64,000 nucleotides of DNA from Neocallimastix lanati (nom. inval.) (GCA_016946835.1 JACVTC010000192.1:64001-128000), one strand, 5' to 3'. Positions 8,994 through 23,487 are shown, counted from the first letter of the stretch. Made by a program: numbers and translations. Notes: generated by a model not told the origin, from the sequence alone.

Positions 8994-10661
8994 TTAATTA
9001 TTCATATTTATTTTTTTTTTTTTATTATTCCCATGTTCAATGTCTTTTAACGCTTTTCTTTTTCCTAAATTAGTTTCCTGAAGTTGTTCGCTTCTGTTTT
9101 CTAGGGTTGATTCAGTATTATCAAGATATTTATTTTCATCAGCTTTAACTGGACCTTCATCTTCTTCTTGATGTTGTTCGCTTCTGTTTTCTAGGGTTGA
9201 TTCAGTATTATCAAGATATTTATTTTCATCAGCTTTAACTGGACCTTCATCATCTTCTTCTTCTTGATGTTGTTCGCTTCTGTTTCCTAGGGTTAATTCA
9301 GTGTTATCAAGATATTTATTTTCATCAGCTTTAACTGGTCCTTCATCTTCTTGATGTTGTTTGCCTTTGTTTTTTCTCTGTTTTTCTTGTTCCGTTTTTA
9401 ATTTCCTTTCTTTTATTTTTCTTTTTATTTCTTCGTATTTTTCGTTTACTTTCTCTTTATATTTCTTTTCGTTAAACAAACTTTCTTTAAAAATATCTCC
9501 ATAAAAGATATTTTCATCATAAGCTGCCCAAAAATTTTTTTTTTTTAATCTTTTATCAACTTCATTTTGATAATTTTCTAGATAATTATTAATTTCTTTT
9601 TTTGTTTGAGTTGTTGAAGCAAAATATAAATAAAATTTTAAATATTCCATATTATATTGTTCAATTATAACATTCCTAATATATTTAAATTTTTCCTTTG
9701 ATTTTACGTCCTTTATAGGATCAATTCCTTTATTTTTAAGATCTTCTATTAATTTTATAATGTAACTATTTTTAGTATCTCTAAACATTCGTTTCGAAGT
9801 TATTGTTGAAAAGGGAAAACTTTTATGAAATTCAATTCCATCTGTCCAAGAAATAATTAAAAGTTGAAATCTCCAATATCCTTTTTTTATTTTTGTACTA
9901 TTAGTTGGGATTTCGATTTTATATTTATTTGCCTTTTTTGAATTCAATGTACCAAGATAAGCAACATGAAAGTATTTCATTATAAATTCATTTTTTCTTT
10001 TAAAAGTACGGATTATTTTTATACAATCTTTATTAAAATCCGCACTCGAGTAACCATCACTTTTAATAAGAAACACATCATATTCTTTTTTTTGGTCATA
10101 TTCTTTTTTTTGGTCATATTCTTTTTTTATATCTATTTCTAGTAAAAAAGGGACTTCATAATTATTTTCATTATCTTCATTATATGGAAGTCTAATAATA
10201 AATTCATCATGAGGAATATCACTATTACTGTCATCAGGAGAAGCACTATTGCTGTCATCATCTTCTAAAAAATCATGTTGAGGAGAATCACTATTGCTGT
10301 CATCATCTTCTAAAAAATCATGTTGAGGAGAATCACTACTGCTGTCATCATCTTCTAAAAAATCATGTTGAGGAGAATCACTATTGCTGTCATCATCTTC
10401 TAAAAAATCATGTTGAGGAGAATCACTATTGTTGTCATCATCTTCTTGAATTTTTATGCTACTTAACTCTTGAAATAAATTTTTCTTACTTTTTGTTTGG
10501 TTATTAGAAAAATAATTAAAACACGATATTTTTATTAAGAAAGGCGATTCTTTATCAAAATTCAATGGCTTCTCTTTTATTCTTTTGTTATATAATAGAA
10601 TTTGTTTAGATATAAAATAAACTATTTCCTGATTCTTTAATGGATTATCATTGAAACCCAT
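8994..10661 (-). CDS. Unrecognised repeat-containing acidic protein, 555 residues
   Basis: A clean ATG start (AAAATGGGT) and no introns. Residues ~73-150 hold about five 15-residue units of the type SPQHDFLEDDDSNSD (45-bp DNA repeat, 10230-10445), and residues ~200 a short KKEYDQ repeat. A non-repetitive core of ~250 residues follows, with alternating beta-like hydrophobic strands including YWRFQLLIISW and FPFSTITSKR, then helical Lys/Glu-rich sequence. The C-terminus has three ~30-residue repeats (GPVKADENKYLDNT...) and a basic end, RKALKDIEHGNNKKKK, that could be a nuclear localisation signal. PFLIKI before and PFLLEIDI after the acidic repeats suggest the repeats expanded inside a folded domain. 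I do not recognise the family. A beta-sandwich ending in a basic TSKR segment would fit a DNA-binding fold, but this is speculation. Confidence 0.8.
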   Translation of the reverse strand: MGFNDNPLKNQEIVYFISKQILLYNKRIKEKPLNFDKESPFLIKISCFNYFSNNQTKSKKNLFQELSSIKIQEDDDNNSDSPQHDFLEDDDSNSDSPQHDFLEDDDSSSDSPQHDFLEDDDSNSDSPQHDFLEDDDSNSASPDDSNSDIPHDEFIIRLPYNEDNENNYEVPFLLEIDIKKEYDQKKEYDQKKEYDVFLIKSDGYSSADFNKDCIKIIRTFKRKNEFIMKYFHVAYLGTLNSKKANKYKIEIPTNSTKIKKGYWRFQLLIISWTDGIEFHKSFPFSTITSKRMFRDTKNSYIIKLIEDLKNKGIDPIKDVKSKEKFKYIRNVIIEQYNMEYLKFYLYFASTTQTKKEINNYLENYQNEVDKRLKKKNFWAAYDENIFYGDIFKESLFNEKKYKEKVNEKYEEIKRKIKERKLKTEQEKQRKNKGKQHQEDEGPVKADENKYLDNTELTLGNRSEQHQEEEDDEGPVKADENKYLDNTESTLENRSEQHQEEDEGPVKADENKYLDNTESTLENRSEQLQETNLGKRKALKDIEHGNNKKKKINMNN

Positions 10662-10675
10662 TTTGAAAGTATTAA

Positions 10676-10757
10676 GTTTAGCTTATAGAATGAAAAAAAT
10701 AGAATAAAAAAAAAAAAAATTGAAAAAATTAAGCTTAGCTAATAAAAAAAAGATTAG

Positions 10758-10790
<33 letters not shown>

Positions 10791-11160
10791 AAGATTAGCC
10801 TAATAAAATGAAAAAAGTAGAATAAAAAAAAAAAAAAATTGAAAAAATTAAGCTTAGCTAATAAAAAAAAGATTAGCTAAAAAAAAAAAAAAAAAAAAAA
10901 TTAAGATTAGCCTAATAAAATGAAAAAAGTAGAATAAAAAAAAAAAAAAAATTGAAAAAATAAAGATTAGCTAATAAAAAAAAGATTAGCTAAAAAAAAA
11001 AAAAAAAAAAATTAAGATTAGCCTAATAATATGAAAAAAGTAGAATAAAAAAAAAAAAAAAATTGAAAAAATAAAGATTAGCTAATAAAAAAAAGATTAG
11101 CTTAAAAAAAAAAAAAATAATAATAATAATAATAAGAATAGCCTAATAAAATGAAAAAAA
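10676..11160. repeat. ~111-120-bp tandem repeat upstream of the 555-residue gene
   Basis: AGCCTAATAAAATGAAAAA or a near copy occurs at 10797, 10909, 11020 and 11140 (spacing 112, 111, 120), with a diverged copy at ~10680. Each unit contains several TTAGC-cored words (AAGCTTAGCTAAT, AAGATTAGCTAA) separated by A-runs of variable length. It lies directly 5' of the minus-strand gene that starts at 10661 and may therefore include its promoter. Confidence 0.85.
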
Positions 11161-11464
11161 GGAGAATAAATAAATAAATAAATAAATAAATAATAAATAA
11201 ATAAATAAATAAAAATTTAAAATCAATCAAACAACTTTAATAGTAAATAAAGTTTGTAATAATTTATAATAATTATCATTTAAATATGATTGGCTTAATT
11301 GATATTTTCATTATTTTCATTTCGACATTCGAAAAGGTTTGAAAATTGACTCAATTTTTAATAAAAAAAGTGATAAAATATCATCATATTTATATGATTT
11401 CAATGATTTCAATTATTATTTATTAATTAATCATTATTATTTATTATTTATTATTATTATTATT

Positions 11465-11750
<286 letters not shown>

Positions 11751-11913
11751 CAGATAGTTGTATATTTAATTTTCTTTATTCTTTTTTTTTTTTTTTTTTT
11801 ATTTAGTTTTATATATATATATTTTTATTTATTTTTTTTTTTTTTTTTTAATTTTTTTTTTTTAGGTATTTCTTATTAGTATAATCATCTACTGAATTTT
11901 TTTTATTTTTTAT

Positions 11914-11950
<37 letters not shown>

Positions 11951-12249
11951 CTTATTTAATAATTATTTTTATCAGTTTAATGTTATCTATATTTCTAATG
12001 ATAAATTAAAAATATATTATGAAGTAAAAAAAGAAAAAAAAATTAGTCAATGAAATAGGCTAATTATTATCAGAGAGGCTATAATTGATATAATATTTTT
12101 TTTTCTTTCTTTTATTGATAATAAAATCAAAATGAAAAATGAAAAAAAGAAGCTTTTTTATTATTATTATTATTATTAATAAATCGATAAAGTAATTTTA
12201 GAAAAAAAAAAATTAAGATCACCTTCAATAATTTCCAATTTTTTTATAA

Positions 12250-12280
<31 letters not shown>

Positions 12281-12469
12281 GTTTGTTTGTTTGTTTGTTT
12301 GTTTGAAAGGTAGTATAATAGAAATAAAATAAAATAAAATAAAAAAAATAAAAAATCTAATACTAATTATCTAATATACTAATAATAATTTGTTAGCTAC
12401 AATCAGTATTATTTATTTATTTATATAGTTATTTTTTAAATATATAAAATTTTAATATCATCACAGTTG

Positions 12470-12500
<31 letters not shown>

Positions 12501-12514
12501 TGTATTTGAATAGA

Positions 12515-12558
<44 letters not shown>

Positions 12559-12710
12559 GAAATAATGAATAATAAAAATATTATTAATATATGTTTTTTT
12601 TTATTTTTAAGATTAAAATAGTATAGAAACTTTCATTATTATTATAAGAAATATTATTTTATAAAATAAAAAAATGGAAATTGAAAAATTATAAAATAAT
12701 TGAATTATAA

Positions 12711-13440
12711 AAATAAAATATCATAATGAAATATCAAATAAAATATTTAAAAATAAAATATCATAATGAAATATCAAATAAAATATTTAAAAATAAAATA
12801 TCATAATGAAATATCAAATAAAATATTTAAAAATAAAATATCATAATGAAATATCAAATAAAATATTTAAAAATAAAATATCATAATGAAATATCAAATA
12901 AAATATTTAAAAATAAAATATCATAATGAAATATCAAATAAAATATTTAAAAATAAAATATCATAATGAAATATCAAATAAAATATTTAAAAATAAAATA
13001 TCATAATGAAATATCAAATAAAATATTTAAAAATAAAATATCATAATGAAATATCAAATAAAATATTTAAAAATAAAATATCATAATGAAATATCAAATA
13101 AAATATTTAAAAATAAAATATCATAATGAAATATCAAATAAAATATTTAAAAATAAAATATCATAATGAAATATCAAATAAAATATTTAAAAATAAAATA
13201 TCATAATGAAATATCAAATAAAATATTTAAAAATAAAATATCATAATGAAATATCAAATAAAATATTTAAAAATAAAATATCATAATGAAATATCAAATA
13301 AAATATTTAAAAATAAAATATCATAATGAAATATCAAATAAAATATTTAAAAATAAAATATCATAATGAAATATCAAATAAAATATTTAAAAATAAAATA
13401 TCATAATGAAATATCAAATAAAAATAAAATATCAAATAAA
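12711..13440. repeat. 40-bp minisatellite, 18 copies (copy 1)
   Basis: TCATAATGAA recurs every 40 bp from 12721 to 13401, giving 18 units that appear identical. The last unit is truncated and runs into AAATATTTAAATGTTTTTC. Confidence 0.97.
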
Positions 13441-13754
13441 ATATTTAAATGTTTTTCTTGATTTCGTTATATTTTATTTTATTTTTTTATTTTTATTTTT
13501 TATTTTATTTTTTTTTATTCTTTTTTTATTTTTTTTTTTAATTGTTTTATTTTCCTTATTTGTGTGTTAAAATAAAATGATATCTTTATTTTTAGTATTA
13601 TATATTTAATATGTAAAATTTTTAAAATATTAATATTAGTATAATTATTATTATTATTTTAATTATTTAATATATAAGATAAAATTTTAGGTCTTAATGT
13701 TTTTTATATATCTATATATATTTTTTATTTTTTATTTTTTATATTAATATTTAA

Positions 13755-14031
<277 letters not shown>

Positions 14032-14195
14032 CAGATAGTTGTATATTTAATTTTCTTTATTCTTTTTTTTTTTTTTTTTTTTATTTAGTTTTATATATAT
14101 ATATTTTTATTTATTTTTTTTTTTTTTTTTTAATTTTTTTTTTTTAGGTATTTCTTATTAGTATAATCATCTACTGAATTTTTTTTATTTTTTAT

Positions 14196-14234
<39 letters not shown>

Positions 14235-14752
14235 CTTATTTAATAATTATTTTTATCAGTTTAATGTTATCTATATTTCTAATGATAAATTAAAAATATA
14301 TTATGAAGTAAAAAAAGAAAAAAAAATTAGTCAATGAAATAGGCTAATTATTATCAGAGAGGCTATAATTGATATAATATTTTTTTTTCTTTCTTTTATT
14401 GATAATAAAATCAAAATGAAAAATGAAAAAAAGAAGCTTTTTTATTATTATTATTATTATTAATAAATCGATAAAGTAATTTTAGAAAAAAAAAAATTAA
14501 GATCACCTTCAATAATTTCCAATTTTTTTATAATATATATATATATATATTTTTTTTTTTTTTGTTTGTTTGTTTGTTTGTTTGTTTGAAAGGTAGTATA
14601 ATAGAAATAAAATAAAATAAAATAAAAAAAATAAAAAATCTAATACTAATTATCTAATATACTAATAATAATTTGTTAGCTACAATCAGTATTATTTATT
14701 TATTTATATAGTTATTTTTTAAATATATAAAATTTTAATATCATCACAGTTG

Positions 14753-14783
<31 letters not shown>

Positions 14784-14797
14784 TGTATTTGAATAGA

Positions 14798-14841
<44 letters not shown>

Positions 14842-14993
14842 GAAATAATGAATAATAAAAATATTATTAATATATGTTTTTTTTTATTTTTAAGATTAAA
14901 ATAGTATAGAAACTTTCATTATTATTATAAGAAATATTATTTTATAAAATAAAAAAATGGAAATTGAAAAATTATAAAATAATTGAATTATAA

Positions 14994-15763
14994 AAATAAA
15001 ATATCATAATGAAATATCAAATAAAATATTTAAAAATAAAATATCATAATGAAATATCAAATAAAATATTTAAAAATAAAATATCATAATGAAATATCAA
15101 ATAAAATATTTAAAAATAAAATATCATAATGAAATATCAAATAAAATATTTAAAAATAAAATATCATAATGAAATATCAAATAAAATATTTAAAAATAAA
15201 ATATCATAATGAAATATCAAATAAAATATTTAAAAATAAAATATCATAATGAAATATCAAATAAAATATTTAAAAATAAAATATCATAATGAAATATCAA
15301 ATAAAATATTTAAAAATAAAATATCATAATGAAATATCAAATAAAATATTTAAAAATAAAATATCATAATGAAATATCAAATAAAATATTTAAAAATAAA
15401 ATATCATAATGAAATATCAAATAAAATATTTAAAAATAAAATATCATAATGAAATATCAAATAAAATATTTAAAAATAAAATATCATAATGAAATATCAA
15501 ATAAAATATTTAAAAATAAAATATCATAATGAAATATCAAATAAAATATTTAAAAATAAAATATCATAATGAAATATCAAATAAAATATTTAAAAATAAA
15601 ATATCATAATGAAATATCAAATAAAATATTTAAAAATAAAATATCATAATGAAATATCAAATAAAATATTTAAAAATAAAATATCATAATGAAATATCAA
15701 ATAAAATATTTAAAAATAAAATATCATAATGAAATATCAAATAAAAATAAAATATCAAATAAA
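14994..15763. repeat. 40-bp minisatellite, 19 copies (copy 2)
   Basis: TCATAATGAA recurs every 40 bp from 15004 to 15724: 19 units, one more than in copy 1. Confidence 0.97.
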
Positions 15764-16080
15764 ATATTTAAATGTTTTTCTTGATTTCGTTATATTTTAT
15801 TTTATTTTTTTATTTTTATTTTTTATTTTATTTTTTTTTATTCTTTTTTTATTTTTTTTTTTAATTGTTTTATTTTCCTTATTTGTGTGTTAAAATAAAA
15901 TGATATCTTTATTTTTAGTATTATATATTTAATATGTAAAATTTTTAAAATATTAATATTAGTATAATTATTATTATTATTTTAATTATTTAATATATAA
16001 GATAAAATTTTAGGTCTTAATGTTTTTTATATATCTATATATATTTTTTATTTTTTATTTTTTATATTAATATTTAAAAT

Positions 16081-16914
<834 letters not shown>

Positions 16915-18096
16915 AATGTGATATCATCAACTTCTTCTATTAAGGATGGGAAAAGAGCAGAGTTTTTTGAAATAACCGATATTACTGTACCTATTTTTAA
17001 AATAAAAACACCTCAAGAGAATTTCATTCTTATGAAAAAAAAAAAAAAAAACAGCTCATCTCACTTGTTTTTGGTAGATTGAACTCTGTTCAAATCAATT
17101 ATATCTTCTCAATGACTATCCAAAAAAAAATTGTGGATATGCTGAAAAAAGTTAACTTTAAATTGACGTTCACCGATCCCAATATCAAGAAAACCTTACC
17201 CATGGGTAAGGGTTTTTATATCATCATGGATATCTTTAAAAAAATCTTGAGTTAAAAAGGTTTTCAATGAGGAACATCCCTCCAATCTATATAAATGTAA
17301 TGATTCATTTCTTAATGAAAGAACTATCTCAGGTTGTAAAAATGATAATGATAATGGTAATAGTAATGAAAGTGAAAATAATGAGATGATTTATTCACCT
17401 GAATGGAATGAATTTATTCAAACTATCGTACAGAACCGAATCAATTACTGATATTGAAAATCTTTTTAGATGTTGAACAATTTTTTTAACGGGAAATGGC
17501 TTTAGAATATCTTTTTAAGATCAGTGGATTGATCATTTTCAAAACGGTTCAAAATTATTATATGAATAAAATCTTAGGGTAAAAAAATAGTAAAATGGAT
17601 CTATTTAACTCATGATTTTTTGATCTTGATTTTGGTCAAGATATTTTTAGTGAGATTGATACTCCCCTTCCCAAGTTTCTTCAAATCACATATTCCTATT
17701 CAAAAAAAAAAAAAAAAAATTAATTTTGAAATGATTATACTCGCTTTGAAAAGAAACTTCAAGAAATGGTTGAAAAAGTCTTCAATCCTGCCACCCTTTT
17801 CCCTCGTATTGATGAATTGAAATAATTTATTATACCTTAGTATAGAATTGGATAAAATTCCTAATGCCGATGGTCATTTTCTCCGTTTGCTCTCAATAAC
17901 AAAATGTGAGGAAGATTATTATACCTTAGAGCAGTGGGAATCCTGTACAGAATTTGAAACGGTTACGGGGGGACAGTCCGTAAGTCTTAACGGCTTAAAA
18001 TATTGGATTCTTTCCCAATATCGTAATGTCTGTCGTGCCTATCCTACAATAAATTGTGATGCTCTCTATATGAATGAGAATTATATAAAAAATTGA
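16915..18096 (+). pseudogene. CotH-kinase family pseudogene
   Basis: Fragments in order but in different frames resemble anaerobic-fungal CotH proteins: ITDITVPIFKIKTPQENF (~16970), GKGFYIIMDIFKK (~17208), NLYKCNDSF (~17288), a short Asp/Asn-rich insert, EWNEFIQTIV (~17402), MALEYLFK (~17500), YYMNKILG (~17556), DTPLPKFLQITYS (~17655), FNPATLFPRIDEL (~17782), and finally GQSVSLNGLKYWI (~17970) in an 82-residue open stretch (17848-18096). CotH proteins are protein kinases first known from spore coats and are abundant as secreted proteins in gut fungi. In this copy the signal peptide and the active-site region are missing or unreadable, and stops, shifts and A-runs interrupt it. Not functional. 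Base composition is much less AT-rich than the flanks, as expected of former coding DNA. Confidence 0.75.
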
Positions 18097-19482
18097 AAAT
18101 TAATAATTATTAATTAATATTAAGAAAAAAAATATATAATTAAAATTAAAATTACAGTAATTCTAATATAATATATAATATAATAATATATAGTTAACCT
18201 TTTAAGTATAAGCATTTCTATTAAAACATCGTTATTTTAAAAGTATTTTATCAATATATATATAATTATAAATACTATTCTAAATAATAAAATGAATTAA
18301 AAAAAAATAAGAAATAAAAAATAAAATATTGAAAAAAAGTTTTAAAAAGTTAAGATAATAATTTAACCTTTTAAAATTTTCAATTAATTTGTTAATTTAA
18401 TATTAAAAAATTTTAAAAAAATGATTAATTTAATTGACATTAAATTTTTTTTAAATGATAAAATTATATAATCTTAATTAATAATTAATAATTAATAATA
18501 CGGCTATTTAATTAATGAAACATTTTATCTACTTATTCATTTATATATATATATTTATTTATCTATTTATAATTTATTTATTTATCTATATTTAATTTAT
18601 TTATTTATCTACTTATTTATTATTTATCTAAATATTATTTATTTACCTATTTATCTATTTATTTATTTATTTATCTATTTATTTATTTATTTATTTATCT
18701 ATTTATTTATTTATTTATTTATCTATTTATTTATTTATTTATCTATTTATTTATCTATTTATTACTTATTTATTTATCTATTTATTTATTAAATCATGGG
18801 TTATTAATAGTTTTATTAATAATTATTAATAATACAATAAAAACAAAAATAGTTAGCGAAATTGGTTTTCATAAAACTAAATTTTAAAAAGATTTTTTCA
18901 AAAAAAAAATCTAAAATTAATGTATATATGTTTTTGTATTTTGTTAAATTAAAAAAATTATGATTTAAAATAAAAAATTAAAAAAAAAAAAAAAAAAAAA
19001 AAACTTCTGACATCTAATAAACAAATAAAACTGGATATATATATTTAAAAGTTTAATAATCATAATTATATAAAAAAAACTTTTTTTTATTTTTATTTAC
19101 TTTTAAAAACAGTAAATAAACATCAAAATATAAACAAAAATTAAAAAAAAAAATAAAAATAAAAATAAAAAAGTTATCATGGATAAATAAGTATATATAT
19201 ATTAATTTAAATAAATCAATTACAACAAATTACAACATTGAAATAAATTAAAAATAAGCACACCATATTTACTATCTTTAATAACAATTTTGAATATTGA
19301 TATATAACACTTTTCCTGTAAGTATTACATTAAAATTATTAAAAAAAAATATTATTAATAAATAAGCAAATTTTATACAAAATATATATAAAAAAAAAAA
19401 AAATTATAAAAAATAAAAAAATATATATATCAATATATATTTATTAAATTTAATTCCCATAAAAATATTCTAAAAATTAAGA

Positions 19483-19521
<39 letters not shown>

Positions 19522-19541
19522 TGTAAAAAAAAGAATGAAAA
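18097..19541. other. AT-rich intergenic DNA with TTTATCTA array
   Basis: A microsatellite of TTTA and TCTA units fills 18530-18790. Poly(A) lies at 18978-19002 and poly(T) at 19487-19516. No gene seen. Confidence 0.65.
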
Positions 19542-21414
19542 ATGAATTTCTCTGAATTTCAAACTGATTTCTTAAATCAATTAAAATTAAGAAATGAAAA
19601 TTGTTTAAACTTAATAAAATAATAAAACTTTAATTGAGGAAAATTTAAATTCAAACTCGGAAATTCTTATCAAGTTTGTGGATAAAATAAATAAAATTAT
19701 AATAAAAATTGATAAGGAAGCACCTACCCTATTACCTATTAAATCAAGTAGTTTTAAATTGGTGGAAAGAGTGCTAAGGCACCCCTATTTAAGAGAAGTA
19801 TTAGATAAGTTTAAAAATAGTGAGGTATTGATAGAAGCTTGTAAAGTTGGAAATAAAAATGCTGCGAAATGGATTTTAACCATGGAGGTTAGTCCCTATG
19901 TTCAAGACCAGGATGGTATGTCAGCTCAAATGTATGCTGCTCAACAGGGATTTGATTTTGTGGTGGAGCCTTACCTCTACGATTCACGTTGTATGAATCT
20001 TGAGGATAATAATGGTGATAATGTTCTATTTCATGCCTTACGAAATCCAAGCTTTATTACCACTGAGAATAATGATAATACAACTCCTCCTTACCCTTGG
20101 AAGTTAATAACTTCTTTCATTGATATAAATCATATCAATAAAAAGGGAGAATCCGCACTTACTCACTGTATAAAAAATGATATATTTAAACCGATTAATC
20201 AGTACCTACTTCGACATCCAAAAATAGATGTGAATATTGCTGATGAAGATGGAATACCGGCCGTAATGTATTTAGCTGAAAAGGGAAGATATTCCGAATT
20301 TTTAACACTACATAAAAGAAATTGTAATTATGATTACATTGATATGAAAGGTCAGTCTGCTCTTTCCGTTCTCACGAAGAAAATATATTCCACGAATGAA
20401 GATACCGATCCTGATAAGTTTGGAGACTATATTCGTACCTTGAGTGCTATGGTGTACTATCAGTGTGACCTTAATATTCAAGTCGATCATGATGAAAATA
20501 CCTTGTTTATGGTTAATCTCATCGTAGATGACATAGAAACGGCATTATTTTGTGCGAAAAATTTAAAAAAATTAGACCTTTCCATTAAAAATAGGTATGG
20601 AGAGGATGGAACTTCCTTATGTTTTAAATTAGGACGTTATGAACTCTTTCCGTTCATTAAGGATAATCCAACGTTTGATCATAACTACCGAGATCCAATG
20701 AATCAAAATACTCTGTTATTGCTTTCAGCTATTAATAGTGCACCGGTTATGAAGGAATTATTAGAAAATGATCCCAGTATCATTAATGAAGTGAACTATA
20801 AAAATGAAAATGCTTTAATTATAGCCTCCAAAATTAATCATATTGAGGTGGTGACCGTATTACTTGAACGCGGTATTAATGTTAATCAACGGGATGATTT
20901 AGGAAATACCGCTCTTCATTATGCCGTTTTAACGGAAAACCTTTACCTTATCTATTTATTAGTTAAAAAGAAGATTGATATTCTCATTAAAAATAAGGAA
21001 GGAAAATCAGCACTTGATTTAGCTCATGAATTACATCATGAAGAATATATCCCTATCTTAATGAATTTATCCTACTCCTCTTCCTCTTCCTCTTCCCCCT
21101 CCTCATCTTCCTCTTCTCCTCCTCCTCCTTTCCCTAGTATCGACAAAGATAAAATTCAAAGTAGTATTAACAAAGAAAATAAATACTATCAAGAAATTCA
21201 AAACTATTTAATGCCTTATGCTAATAATGACTACCCGGATTATAAGTTAACCAAGAGTATGACAGATGATAAAAATGAAATTTATACTAGAAATGAAAGA
21301 ACAGATGATGAAGATTTTTATAGGATTATAGCGATGATGTTTCCAATTACAGGGTTAAGTATAATGGCACTGAGACATCTTAAGAAAAAATTTAAATCTC
21401 GGAAGAAAACATAA
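19542..21414 (+). CDS. Ankyrin-repeat protein with C-terminal membrane anchor, probable frameshift near start
   Basis: The long frame (19618-21414) contains divergent ankyrin repeats. The clearest are GNTALHYAVLTENLYLIYLL (residue ~408, counted from nt 19678) followed by NKEGKSALDLAHE, and NENALIIASKINHIEVVTVL before them. A Ser/Pro linker (~463-486) separates these from a C-terminal hydrophobic segment, IIAMMFPITGLSIMAL (~550-565), and a basic tail (RHLKKKFKSRKK). This is the layout of a tail-anchored protein with a cytosolic ankyrin domain; the target membrane is unknown. The long frame has no ATG at its beginning. The ATG at 19542 opens a 26-residue frame (MNFSEFQTDFLNQLK...) that stops at 19620. 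Its sequence fits as the N-terminus, and the two frames overlap at 19618-19620, so a one-base indel or a very short intron near AATAAAATAATAAAAC is likely. Ankyrin domains mediate protein binding; the partner is unknown. Confidence 0.85.
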
Positions 21415-21502
21415 AAAAAAAACATAAAAAAAAAAAAAAAAATAAAAAAAAAAATAAAAAAATAAAAAGAAAAAAAAATAAAAAAATAAAAAAATAAAAA
21501 AA

Positions 21503-21557
<55 letters not shown>

Positions 21558-21747
21558 TAATAATAAAAATTTAATTATAATTGTAAATAAAAGTATAAAA
21601 ATTGTATATAAGTAAAAAGGAAAAGTAAATAAAAAAAAAAAAAAAAAAGTGTATTGAATGTTAATAAATAAATAAAAAAAAAATAAAATAAAATAAAATA
21701 AAGTAAAATAAAGAAATGAATTAATCCAATAAAAAGTACATAAATAC

Positions 21748-21824
<77 letters not shown>

Positions 21825-21867
21825 AATACTAATACTAATAATACTAATAATAATACAATACTAATAC

Positions 21868-21899
<32 letters not shown>

Positions 21900-22190
21900 A
21901 ATAATTAATAATAATAATAATAAAATAATAATAAATAAAACAAAGATAAATATATATATGATAAATATAAAGGATATTAACTAAATATATGAAATACTTT
22001 TCAAAAAAAATTAAAAAATTTTTTAATAATATATATATATATTATTTTTGATTTGATTTGTTTTATTTTGATATTTAAAAAAAAAAAAAATATTTAAATT
22101 ATATATTTTATTTTTCTTTATCTTAATCTAGTTGTACAGATTATATTATTTTTTATAATCTTTTTTTCCTTTTTACCTTTTTATATATTC
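21415..22190. repeat. A-rich microsatellites (AAATA, AATA, TAA)
   Basis: Runs of AAAAAAT/AAAT (21415-21545), TAA (21541-21566 and 21752-21822), and ACTAATAATACTAAT units (21823-21890). The open frames here (poly-Tyr, poly-Phe) are repeat artefacts. Confidence 0.85.
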
Positions 22191-22540
22191 TATATTGGTG
22201 CCTATTACCCTTAGATTTTATCAAATTCTCCGTCAGGGAAGTATATCCTCCCTTATTATGTTTAACCATCCCATATCTATTAAAATATCTACTCATTGCC
22301 TGTCATGTCATGTCGTATGTAGTTCCAGAGGAGTCAGGAGTCCAAGAACATATGTCTTTATTTATTATATTTTTAATTTTATATGATTTACACATATAAT
22401 TTGAAGTTTTTTTTTTTTTTTTTTTTTTTTTTTCTTACAATATCAGTATTTTATATCTTTTCTAGATTTATTGAAATTATTACTATTATTGTTAATACTC
22501 TATGTCATTTTATTATTAACTTGTACTTCATGTGAATTTG

Positions 22541-22583
<43 letters not shown>

Positions 22584-23220
22584 ATTATTATTATTATTTG
22601 GTTTATCTTCTTCATCTAATCTTTGTAAATCTTTAAATTTGATTAACTGTAGCATCAATTTTTTTTTTTTTTTGGAATGACCAATAAGTTTACTTTACTT
22701 GATAATTTCACTGGAATAGCCCTATATAAGCAATTAAACATATCAGAAACTATTACCTTTTCTTTGTAGATTTTCTAACTCCTTGAACTTTTGATTTATG
22801 TTAGTGATAAATAATAGATAAAGCTATATTTCTTTCTGGATCATATTTTATATTTCTTAAATTTTCTTTACTTTATCTTATTCTTTTCTCCGTCAGATTT
22901 CTATGTTCATATCTAGTATTTCTTGAAAGAATTCATATTGCCGTTAAAAAAAAAAATAAAAATTTACGTCTAATATTACCTCATTGCTTTATGTTTTTAT
23001 TTAATGTATTTTTTAACTTAAGCATAAACTAATATCATTATCAGTTGTACCACTGATGATGAAAGAAAGTGATGCCTCCTTCCCTGAACAGGAATTAATT
23101 TAACCCTTTCTTTTTTTGTTAGAATAGATCCATTCTTCCTTAACTATTTTTTTTTTTTTTTTTTAATGTGATCAAGCAGCTTTTCTTGCATAAGTAATAC
23201 AAAGAGTTCCTTTTTCCATA
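22190..23220. other. Lower-AT island, probably decayed coding DNA
   Basis: Two stretches (22195-22345 and 22690-23110) have clearly more G and C than their surroundings but no long frame. On the minus strand, short pieces such as LRNIKYDPERNIALSI (~22870-22820) and LTENLIKSKGN (~22240-22205) can be read. FKELENLQ (~22790) and FKDLQRLDEED (~22640-22600) look alike, which suggests a repeated motif in the lost protein. I cannot assign a family. A plus-strand frame at 22471 with a hydrophobic start begins with TTG and passes through a TAA microsatellite; I do not take it as a gene. Confidence 0.4.
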
Positions 23221-23455
23221 ACTCCAAGTTATTATTTATTTTTCAATTATTTATTATTTAATTGTTTATTATTTATTATTCATTATTCATTATTTAAATT
23301 TTAATTATTTAATTATTTAATTATTTATTATTTATTATTTATTATATATTAATAAATACTCTTTTTATTATTTATTATTTTTTATTTATTATTTATTATT
23401 ATGGAATATAACTAATTATATACAATATATATTTATTTATTTATTATTGATCAAA

Positions 23456-23487
<32 letters not shown>

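Noticed and set aside
22471-22680. Possible small signal-peptide protein (KLLLLLLILYVILLLTC...)
   Set aside because: Starts with TTG, runs through a TAA microsatellite and has no conserved domain; more likely decayed DNA.
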